From contig JAFGOZ010000018.1 in the NCBI GenBank assembly GCA_016926235.1, forward strand, positions 1 through 5,594: a stretch of DNA of 5,594 bases, in the 5' to 3' direction. Source of the DNA: Bacteroidales bacterium. GTDB lineage: Bacteria; Bacteroidota; Bacteroidia; Bacteroidales; UBA10428. This document shows, piece by piece, positions 1 to 5,381 of this stretch (position 1 is its first letter; each line of letters opens with the position of its first letter). A program made the translations under genes and the position numbers. The notes below the pieces were generated by a model. It was not told the origin of the DNA and made no database searches. It saw nothing but the letters and a program-made list of their open reading frames with translations.

Positions 1-1
1 C

Positions 2-205
2 AAAGGACTGAACGCTTTGGCATTCTTTGCTTTTACCGATTTGTTCGGGTTGCCCTGGCTCACTGTTATATCGTGGCTGTTTCCGCCGTTCTGGATTACT
101 GCTATCCTTAAAAGTCCCGGCTCGTGGCTGGCTTATGGAGTGGCTTTTCTGACACATACACTATGGTTCGGGATCCTTTTAATGAGATTCTGGAAAAAAG
201 TGTGA
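2..205 (+). CDS. C-terminal fragment of an integral membrane protein (5' end outside the window)
   Basis: The reading frame is open from the left edge and ends at a TGA at 203-205, so only the last 67 residues are visible. An internal TTG at 17 could be read as a start, but the frame stays open upstream of it, so I treat the gene as truncated by the window. The fragment is strongly hydrophobic and aromatic. One segment or hairpin runs from about LAFFAF to FWITAIL with a PP pair in the middle, and a second runs from WLAYGVAFL to FGILLMRFW. It ends in a short basic tail (WKKV), which by the positive-inside rule suggests a cytoplasmic C-terminus. I do not recognise the family. No signature motif is visible, and the product should be called a hypothetical membrane protein. 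It converges with the minus-strand genes across the 206-739 gap. I see no convincing terminator directly after the stop. Confidence 0.6.
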   Translation, partial: KGLNALAFFAFTDLFGLPWLTVISWLFPPFWITAILKSPGSWLAYGVAFLTHTLWFGILLMRFWKKV

Positions 206-452
206 AAGCCAGGTCTAGTCAGGTAACTGTTCAAGCATTCGTAAAAAAGATCGCAATTAATCATTGCCGGTAAACGTTATGAATCTCAATGGGATTAATT
301 CCTTTTCAGAATTACTACTGATGCGTTAAAAGTGACCGCTAAATAAGTTATTTTGTTCTTTAACATTTTGATTGAAACGTATCACTATAAGAAGCTTTTA
401 TGGGAATAATAAATAATTACAAACTTAGGTAGTTGTAATGCAAGTTTATTTC

Positions 453-536
453 AATTGCACAGAGGGCATAGGGTATTGTAGAAAACCAATATTATTTTGC
501 CCTTATGCCGCGTAGCGGTTATGGCCCTGTGCAATT
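453..536. repeat. Inverted repeat with AATTGCACAG / CTGTGCAATT ends
   Basis: The arm AATTGCACAG at 453-462 is matched perfectly by CTGTGCAATT at 527-536. Similarity continues inward with small differences (GGGCATA at 464-470 against TATGGCC at 520-526). A second, inner pairing is possible between GGCATAGGG at 465-473 and CCCTTATGCC at 500-509. The arms enclose 64 bp that contain one copy of the GC-rich hairpin core. The layout resembles a small extragenic palindromic element. No target-site duplication is obvious beside the arms, so insertion as a unit is not proven. Confidence 0.6.
507..521 (-). repeat. GC-rich hairpin core, copy 1 (inverted)
   Basis: On the plus strand this reads GCCGC-GTA-GCGGT, a 5-bp stem with one G-T pair and a three-base loop. 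Its reverse complement matches the other two copies at 558-572 and 610-624 with only a few changes. The stem is kept while the loop and one stem base vary, as expected for a short repetitive extragenic palindrome. No promoter or coding role is apparent. Confidence 0.6.
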
Positions 537-547
537 CATGTCTTCTT

Positions 548-583
548 TAAATACCGTAACCGCTCCGCGGTAAAGGGTATTTA
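548..583 (+). repeat. GC-rich hairpin core, copy 2, nested in a larger stem-loop
   Basis: The core AACCGCTCCGCGGTA at 558-572 folds as ACCGC-TCC-GCGGT. It is enclosed by a second perfect 8-bp pair, TAAATACC at 548-555 with GGTATTTA at 576-583. The whole 36-base segment can form one long stem with a small internal loop on either strand. It lies between two convergent genes, where it could slow or end transcription. However, there is no uninterrupted T-run after it on either strand, so I do not call a classic intrinsic terminator. Confidence 0.6.
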
Positions 584-609
584 TCCGATATAAAGTTCTA
601 CAATACTAA

Positions 610-624
610 AACCGCTCCGCGGTA
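610..624 (+). repeat. GC-rich hairpin core, copy 3
   Basis: The 15 bases AACCGCTCCGCGGTA are identical to 558-572. This copy lies four bases after the conserved TTCTACAATAC block at 596-606. It lacks the outer 8-bp arms seen around copy 2. The same orientation and perfect identity argue for recent duplication or continued spread of this small element. Confidence 0.65.
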
Positions 625-739
625 TAAGAAAAAGTAATTAGCAACCTGAATTCCAAGTCAATTCAAATCTAAAAATTAAAGAATGCTTATATTATATTTA
701 ATATCAATAACATACAAACCAATTTAAAAAGTTAATGCA

Positions 740-2761
740 TCAGTAGTATTTCAGAATTTTGAAAAATTCTGAATATTGCTTTTGAGTTAAATTCAATACA
801 TACCATCCTGGTTCAAAGCCTTTCAAATCAAGAATAGTCAGATGTCTTTCGCATTTACCTATAAGTAAAACCTTCCCTGTTATATCCATTATATTATACT
901 GTATATCCTTTTGGGAATTCTTCTTTGGTGTCATCTGAATTGACAATTTATCATGAAAAGGATTAGGAAAAACGAGCAATTCCAAATCAGAAACAGGATC
1001 AATGCCAGTGGCTAAATGCTGATATGGTTCGGAAAATTCCGAAAAGCAGACATCGGAAAACACCTGCAACGTGTATATGCCTGTAATCTCCGGGTATATT
1101 GTGTTATCGGTATAACCGGAAAAGATATCGTTTACATACCAGCGGTTGTTAATCTCATTGGATGAAATAAGTTTAACGGTTCCGGATACTGTATCGGCAA
1201 TTATAATTGGTTTCTTTGGGTATATGCATATTTTCATCCAAACAGTATCAGCCTGCTCGTATGTGTCATTACCCGGCTCAGTCGCAATGAATGTTATTTC
1301 TCCCGGACTGCCGTATATTAGTCTATTCCTTTCGAAATAAGCATGGCCATCAATCACTTCAAAAATCACTTCTTCACCTGAAGTGGCAGATGCATTCAAA
1401 TAATTTGAAGTGTCTCCTTCAACAATTACACCGGGATCTTCCATAATAATATTATTCTCTGCCTTAGCAATAGAAAGCGAAATTATCTCGCTGCTGAAAT
1501 ACATGCTGTCATTTCCTTCGGTATAAGCTTTAATCAATGCATTTCCCAATCCGATAGCACGAATTACATTCCCTTCAATATTGGTTTTATTGTCCATGCT
1601 GATGTAATTAACTACCTGTCCGGAAGCAGACGCAGCATGAATATTTTGATACTCGTATAGTTTCATTGGTTTCAACTGCCCATAACTGATTTTGAAGTAT
1701 TTTTTGCCCGGTTCTGATTCGTTTGTGACCAACAATTTGTTGGAAAATTCTGTTGTAAGATAAACCGTACCTTCAGGCGTTTCACAAAAAAAACCTTTCA
1801 CATTTCTTGTCTCCGGAATATTTTCATTACGGGAAATCCATTGTTGGGTATAGGCCATTTTGGCATAAACTCCGGCAGATGTTGAGGATATGCGGTTGGC
1901 AAAAACATGGCCTGTAGAGGTGGGAAAGATACCATTCATAATCAGTCCAAAAGGTGATGGTATTGTATCGTTCCAGTTTTCCTGTTGCCAATAATTATTG
2001 GCTATAGCTCCTGAAACAGAATTTCTAAACAGTCCACCTACAAAGAAATTTGAAGCTACACCATCAAGAGAAATAATAATTTCAGAAGAAGGAGTAAAAT
2101 CAATATCCAGGATTTGTGACACCTTAATCACATATTCTGTGTCATTTAAATTTAGTTTTATCTCCTTTCTTAACCATTGGTTCTGCTGCTCATTCCAAAA
2201 AAAGAGACCACCATGCTTATCATTTTCATCTGTCAGCAGTGTGCAAAATAAATTACCATTTCCATCGCCCGCAATATTATTTACGTAATTAGTTGGGAGT
2301 CCGTTGGTGCTTTTGGTCCACGATATACCATTATCTTCTGACCTCAATATCCCTCCTGAATCGGCTGAACAAACAAACAAATAGCCATTGTGATCCTCCA
2401 CAAAACGCCTGATACGTATGAAGTCAATCGGAATTTCATCCCATTTTTCACCATTCGTTTCACTTCGGAATATTTTCCCTGCTCCACCACCAAATAAGGT
2501 CCCATTTTTAGAAGTAAACAGGGTAGTGACAGTCTGATCTTTGGGCAAAGCTAATATATGGTCCCAGGTAGCTCCTTTGTTTGTACTTCTGAAGATTCCC
2601 ATATTATAAGTAGAAACAAAGATCGTTCCATGGCTGCTTGAGTATGATATTCCGGAGTGCAAAGCATTCTCATGTGTTTCAACCCCGACTGACTTCCAGA
2701 AAGATTGTGCTCTAAGACCTAAAGTAAATGTTAATAATATGAGTAAGGATAAAATTTTCAT
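740..2761 (-). CDS. Secreted multidomain protein: Asp-box (BNR) repeats, Ig-like segments, type IX secretion C-terminal signal
   Basis: Likely a large cell-surface or extracellular protein exported by Sec and then by the type IX secretion system. I chose the ATG at 2761 (673 residues) because it begins a clean signal peptide, MKILSLLILLTFTLGLRAQ. An in-frame GTG-ATG pair at 2800/2797 would add 13 residues and bury that signal. Numbering from the GTG, three Asp-box motifs follow: STNKGATW 72-79, SETNGEKW 113-120 and SEDNGISW 154-161. These are typical of sialidase-like or Ycf48-like beta-propellers; no sialidase catalytic set is evident. Residues about 363-447 and 451-526 look like two diverged copies of a bacterial Ig-like repeat. 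A third beta-rich segment spans 527-596 (WYVND, GIYTLQV). Residues 608-686 form the type A sorting domain, with FPNPF at 611-615, DITGKVL, and GWYVLNL near the end. The ligand or substrate is unknown. It is the last gene of the minus-strand set. Confidence 0.88.
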   Translation of the reverse strand: MKILSLLILLTFTLGLRAQSFWKSVGVETHENALHSGISYSSSHGTIFVSTYNMGIFRSTNKGATWDHILALPKDQTVTTLFTSKNGTLFGGGAGKIFRSETNGEKWDEIPIDFIRIRRFVEDHNGYLFVCSADSGGILRSEDNGISWTKSTNGLPTNYVNNIAGDGNGNLFCTLLTDENDKHGGLFFWNEQQNQWLRKEIKLNLNDTEYVIKVSQILDIDFTPSSEIIISLDGVASNFFVGGLFRNSVSGAIANNYWQQENWNDTIPSPFGLIMNGIFPTSTGHVFANRISSTSAGVYAKMAYTQQWISRNENIPETRNVKGFFCETPEGTVYLTTEFSNKLLVTNESEPGKKYFKISYGQLKPMKLYEYQNIHAASASGQVVNYISMDNKTNIEGNVIRAIGLGNALIKAYTEGNDSMYFSSEIISLSIAKAENNIIMEDPGVIVEGDTSNYLNASATSGEEVIFEVIDGHAYFERNRLIYGSPGEITFIATEPGNDTYEQADTVWMKICIYPKKPIIIADTVSGTVKLISSNEINNRWYVNDIFSGYTDNTIYPEITGIYTLQVFSDVCFSEFSEPYQHLATGIDPVSDLELLVFPNPFHDKLSIQMTPKKNSQKDIQYNIMDITGKVLLIGKCERHLTILDLKGFEPGWYVLNLTQKQYSEFFKILKYY
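750..773. repeat. Perfect 11-bp inverted repeat inside the 3' end of the cargo gene
   Basis: TTCAGAATTTT at 750-760 is followed by GA and then AAAATTCTGAA at 763-773, a perfect AT-rich stem with a two-base gap. It lies in the last codons of the type IX sorting domain, ending eight bases before the stop codon begins in transcript order. A T-run (TTTTT) appears on the transcribed strand only about 20 bases later, so the match to an intrinsic terminator is poor. The stem could still protect the mRNA 3' end. Confidence 0.5.
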
Positions 2762-2929
2762 ATTGAAGAAAACAAATTGTGTAGTGAATAGGTTCATCAC
2801 AATGGCATTTTGTTTTTTGCTGCAGGTATGACTTAAGATCCAGTTATGAACGGCAAGTAGTCCATAGGATTTTCCTGTCCATCCATATTGTTTATAAGCC
2901 TCAACCGTGTGCAGTATAGAATGAATATT
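2762..2929. other. Spacer between serine hydrolase and cargo gene
   Basis: No separate gene is credible here. On the minus strand the frame is open all the way from the hydrolase stop codon to the cargo gene. The hydrolase and cargo genes are in the same frame, divided by the single TAA at 2930-2932. The translated spacer (for example EAYKQYGWTGKSYG) matches nothing I recognise and has no start codon before the GTG-ATG at 2800/2797. I see no strong hairpin, and no exact match to the Bacteroidota promoter pattern TTG plus TAnnTTTG. Confidence 0.4.
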
Positions 2930-4099
2930 TTATAATTCCTTTAAAACAAACCTGTCCATTTTGTCCAGGAAACGTTCGTTTTTCATCCCGGTCCGGTTAA
3001 ACATAATCACACTTCCAATCCCCTGTTTGGGATATATTCTTATTTCACAATAATAACCACCACCGCCGCCGGCATGCATGAAATATTCATAACCTTCGAG
3101 TTGACCCTTAAACCATCCCAGGCACATACCTGTTGCATCGCCTGAATTGGTATAATTTTCTGTAAACAACATCTCTTTATGATGATCATCAATGAACCTG
3201 CAATCTGGTTTGAGGAACTCCTGTATATAACTGACAAATGCATATGGAGTACCGATAAGACCTCCATATGATTGCCCGTTGACATAGTTGAAATTAAAAG
3301 GTTTCCATCTGCCTTCCGGTTTTCCCATTAATCTTGACTTGTCAATGAACAAGCCCAGCAAAATACTGGATAAGCTGAACCTTTTATGGTATCCTGTTGC
3401 ATACCTGTTGTTGTCATGAATCACAAAGTCAAGATCAACGGAATCAATGGGCAATAAATTTATTATGTATTTACGGATGTAATCTTCGTATTGCTCTCCG
3501 GATACCCTTTCAATTAATTGACCAAGAATAACATACCCCAGGTTGGAATAGGCGAATTTCTCATTGGGTTTGGTTTTTACCCGGTTGTGTTTGATAAAGA
3601 TCCGGTCAAAAAAGGCATTCCTGTTAAAAGTTTGATGTTCTTCAATGTCATGTATCCAGTTTAGTGGAACGGGATTTGGAATTCCTGCAGTATGTGTGAG
3701 CAATTGTTTAATGGTAATCTGATCAGAATACCGGAAATCCGGCAGGTATTCCTTGATGGGTTTTTGAATATCCAGTTTTCCTTGTTCTTCCAATTGCAAT
3801 ACGGCCAGCGCCGTGAAGGTCTTGGTAACCGAATAAGCGAAAAATCTGGTATTTTCATTAATTTCTTTTCTGATTTTAACATTTGCAAACCCCATTCCCG
3901 ATTGATAAAGGATCTTGTCTTTATCGAAAATATAGTAAAAAACAGAAGGCGTCTTGTGCTCTTTAATCTGGTTATTGAGAATGGTATTGATCTTTTTCTT
4001 TTGCATTTCTGGTTTTTGAGCTACATGAGAATCCGAAAAAAGAAATACAAATATTAGGATGGCCATATTTTTTGCCAAATGGAAAATGGGACTAACCAT
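2930..4099 (-). CDS. Exported serine hydrolase, beta-lactamase / penicillin-binding-protein-like family
   Basis: A 389-residue protein of the serine beta-lactamase superfamily (class C-like), whose members include esterases, D-amino-acid peptidases and beta-lactamases. All three active-site motifs are visible: SVTK with Ser90 as nucleophile and Lys93; Tyr184-Ser-Asn186; and His342-Ala-Gly344 in place of the KTG motif, followed by a glycine run. Typical supporting elements are LLTHTAGIP at 133-141 and YSNLGYVILGQLIE at 184-197. The N-terminus is an export signal. The annotated start gives a longer signal, while Met12 (ATG at 4066) gives a more compact one, AILIFVFLF, with possible cleavage after SHVA. 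No lipobox cysteine follows, so it is probably soluble in the periplasm or outside the cell. The length suits a single-domain family member. True beta-lactam resistance cannot be inferred, since HAG-type members are often esterases or peptidases. It lies 71 bp after the DUF3795 gene. Confidence 0.93.
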   Translation of the reverse strand: MVSPIFHLAKNMAILIFVFLFSDSHVAQKPEMQKKKINTILNNQIKEHKTPSVFYYIFDKDKILYQSGMGFANVKIRKEINENTRFFAYSVTKTFTALAVLQLEEQGKLDIQKPIKEYLPDFRYSDQITIKQLLTHTAGIPNPVPLNWIHDIEEHQTFNRNAFFDRIFIKHNRVKTKPNEKFAYSNLGYVILGQLIERVSGEQYEDYIRKYIINLLPIDSVDLDFVIHDNNRYATGYHKRFSLSSILLGLFIDKSRLMGKPEGRWKPFNFNYVNGQSYGGLIGTPYAFVSYIQEFLKPDCRFIDDHHKEMLFTENYTNSGDATGMCLGWFKGQLEGYEYFMHAGGGGGYYCEIRIYPKQGIGSVIMFNRTGMKNERFLDKMDRFVLKEL

Positions 4100-4102
4100 T
4101 GC

Positions 4103-4118
4103 ATCAGTTTAAACTGAT
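4103..4118. promoter_or_regulatory. Perfect 16-bp palindrome before the hydrolase start (operator candidate)
   Basis: ATCAGTTTAAACTGAT is its own reverse complement and lies three bases before the first ATG of the hydrolase at 4099 (36 bases before the alternative ATG at 4066). The position fits an operator for a dimeric regulator, or a hairpin that covers the ribosome entry site. The assignment rests only on symmetry and position; no matching regulator gene is in the window. Confidence 0.4.
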
Positions 4119-4134
4119 TGACTTCTTTTAAACA

Positions 4135-4158
4135 ATCAAACCATATATTTTGTTTGAT
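4135..4158. repeat. 7-bp inverted repeat with 10-base loop between DUF3795 and hydrolase genes
   Basis: ATCAAAC at 4135-4141 pairs with GTTTGAT at 4152-4158. The stem is short and AT-rich, and is followed on the minus strand by TTGTTTAAAAG rather than a real T-run. At best it is a weak attenuator or terminator for the upstream pair. It may also be chance. Confidence 0.25.
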
Positions 4159-4170
4159 GTGAACATGAGT

Positions 4171-4584
4171 TTAATAAATACCTCTCAGTTTCACCGTTTC
4201 ATGTATTGAAGTAAGCAGTTGCTCTTTGATGAAAAAAGCCTTTATCATTTCGTTGTATTCATCGGGGGAGCATTTCTGCCTGCAAAGCATATCAGCGGCT
4301 TTGGTCTTGCTGAATACCAGTTTAATCTTTTCACAAGGAAAGTAATTGCACTCACCGCAATTGCTGATGTCTTTCAGATGTTCACAACCAATGAGCTGAT
4401 GGCTGCATTTTTTATCTTTATGGCAACCCGAACATTTAAGTTCCTCAGGTGGAAGTATTTTATCACGGAATCCCAACCTGAACCACAATTCAGCCAGTTG
4501 CTCCAACTTAGTAGCATCATTTGTTATTGTTGCTTTATAACGCGGGCATTCATCGCAGATATCACCACAAATGGATATTTTCAT
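4171..4584 (-). CDS. Cysteine-rich DUF3795 domain protein, probable metal binder
   Basis: A 137-residue protein that matches the DUF3795 pattern. It opens with CGDICDECPRY (residues 6-16), then has KCSGC at 50-54, C60, GCEHL at 66-70, NCGEC at 75-79 and FPCEKI at 82-87, ending with C101 and C105. There are twelve cysteines in all, mostly in CxxC-like pairs, which suggests zinc or iron-sulfur binding; the family has no settled function. No signal peptide or membrane segment is present, so it should be cytoplasmic. Its ATG at 4582-4584 overlaps the TGA of the upstream acetyltransferase gene in an ATGA arrangement, which fixes the start and implies translational coupling. The length is normal for a stand-alone DUF3795 protein. 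The family assignment is firm from the cysteine pattern; metal binding is inference. Confidence 0.88.
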   Translation of the reverse strand: MKISICGDICDECPRYKATITNDATKLEQLAELWFRLGFRDKILPPEELKCSGCHKDKKCSHQLIGCEHLKDISNCGECNYFPCEKIKLVFSKTKAADMLCRQKCSPDEYNEMIKAFFIKEQLLTSIHETVKLRGIY

Positions 4585-5381
4585 TGGTTGTATTGTTTGA
4601 CGTTTGTGGTATCAAATTCAATCAATTTGTAATGGCTAATGAAACCAATCTTGGATAGCATTCCCTGTGAGGCGGTATTCGCAGCATCGCATCCGCAGAT
4701 GGTTAACCAGCCGTTATCACGACAAATCTGCATCATATAAAGTATAATCTGTACGGCATATCCCTGTCGCCTGAATGCAGGATCCACCCATACACCCAAA
4801 TCGTAGAACGGATAATCCTCCACAACCCGGGTTAAGAAACCACAGCCCGCAATCTGGTCATCCTGCTCCAGGATTATAATTCCTTTGCGTTCTACAAATT
4901 CTTTCAACAGCGATTTGGGCTCAAATACCTCATCGTTCTGTTGCTGTAAAAAGGGCAGATCAGGAGTTCCCGCATAGCGGAAAGATAGGTCCTTTTTCAA
5001 TTGATGTCCTTTATTAGTGAAATCCCTGTACAAATAACCGATAACCTTATAGGGCAGGGAATAAACCAGGCAGCAATTCAACAACAAATGGTCAAATGAT
5101 TTGCAATAAGCACCTTTTATGTTAAACTGCTGAACCAGTGTAAGGAAATATTCGTGGCTATTCTTAGAAAACCTCTCTTCGATGTAAAATTCAACCAGTA
5201 TTTCATCAGTTGAGACGATGGCATATCCGATTGCCTGATCGTCTGAAGATAACTGATAATATACCGAATCATAGATCACAAATTCCAGAAAGATATCCTG
5301 GAATTTTACCAGGGAATTGAGGTATTTTTTTCTAAGACCTGTAACCCCGGCAGGATGGGTTTTGTTGATTTGTAAGGCCAT
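4581..5381 (-). CDS. GNAT-family N-acetyltransferase with a diverged N-terminal half
   Basis: A 266-residue protein whose C-terminal half is a GNAT domain that uses acetyl-CoA to acylate an unknown amine. Residues about 132-258 carry the fold: beta strands around GIIILEQ and IAGCGFLTRV, then LGVWVDPAFRRQGYA at 195-209, where RRQGYA is the acetyl-CoA pyrophosphate-binding loop of motif A. The helix QIILYMMQICRDNG follows, then CDAANTASQGMLSKIGF at 231-247, the usual motif B end. Residues 1-130 (for example SSDDQAIGYAIVSTDEILVEFYI) look like a degenerate second GNAT-like half without a clear binding loop, as in some tandem GNAT proteins. No signal peptide is present. The start at 5381 is the first ATG after the repeat-rich right edge. 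The gene is first of the minus-strand set and overlaps the DUF3795 gene by four bases. The substrate (small molecule, antibiotic, peptide or protein) cannot be told. Confidence 0.88.
   Translation of the reverse strand: MALQINKTHPAGVTGLRKKYLNSLVKFQDIFLEFVIYDSVYYQLSSDDQAIGYAIVSTDEILVEFYIEERFSKNSHEYFLTLVQQFNIKGAYCKSFDHLLLNCCLVYSLPYKVIGYLYRDFTNKGHQLKKDLSFRYAGTPDLPFLQQQNDEVFEPKSLLKEFVERKGIIILEQDDQIAGCGFLTRVVEDYPFYDLGVWVDPAFRRQGYAVQIILYMMQICRDNGWLTICGCDAANTASQGMLSKIGFISHYKLIEFDTTNVKQYNQ

Larger units (their letters stand above)
473..606. repeat. Imperfect ~50-bp inverted repeat (arms 473-521 and 557-606)
   Basis: Read on the minus strand, 521-473 begins TAACCGCTACGCGGCA and ends TTCTACAATAC. Read on the plus strand, 557-606 begins TAACCGCTCCGCGGTA and ends TTCTACAATAC. 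The first 16 bases differ at two positions. A short AAGGG block follows in both (preceded by an extra T in the minus-strand copy). The last 11 bases are identical, and the AT-rich middle has diverged. The spacing between the two conserved blocks is about equal in both copies. This points to two copies of one dispersed element in opposite orientation rather than chance hairpins. The boundaries are my reading by eye. Confidence 0.65.
206..739. other. 534-bp convergent intergenic region, repeat-rich in its centre
   Basis: No credible gene lies here on either strand. It separates the 3' end of the left membrane-protein gene from the 3' end of the type IX cargo gene, so both flanking genes read into it. 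Positions 206-450 and 625-739 are AT-rich and hold nothing I can name, apart from a weak 5-bp stem (253-257 with 263-267). Positions 453-624 contain a cluster of inverted repeats and GC-rich hairpins, listed separately, which stand out sharply from the AT-rich surroundings. Confidence 0.75.

Noticed and set aside
253..267. Stem-loop after the left membrane-protein gene as terminator
   Set aside because: Only five base pairs, mostly weak, with no T-run after it.
453..624. CRISPR array
   Set aside because: Repeat copies are few, occur in both orientations, and the spacing is irregular. No cas gene is nearby.
1146..1340. Plus-strand open frame of 64 codons
   Set aside because: It is antisense to the Ig-like part of the cargo gene, with no supporting feature.
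1998..2288. Plus-strand open frame of 96 codons
   Set aside because: It is antisense to the cargo gene, serine-rich and low in complexity, as expected of a shadow frame.
3040..3888. Two minus-strand open frames (3040-3285 and 3661-3888)
   Set aside because: Both are out-of-frame overlaps within the hydrolase gene, which is well supported by three active-site motifs.
3692..4057. Plus-strand open frame of 121 codons
   Set aside because: It is antisense to the hydrolase catalytic region (Ser90 motif) and has no recognisable domain.
2930..4099. Calling the hydrolase a beta-lactam resistance gene
   Set aside because: The superfamily motifs do not separate beta-lactamases from esterases and peptidases. 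The third motif is HAG rather than KTG, and no lactamase-specific evidence is visible.
4219..4632. Plus-strand open frame of 137 codons
   Set aside because: It lies almost wholly antisense to the DUF3795 gene, whose cysteine motifs are clear. Its translation shows no family pattern.
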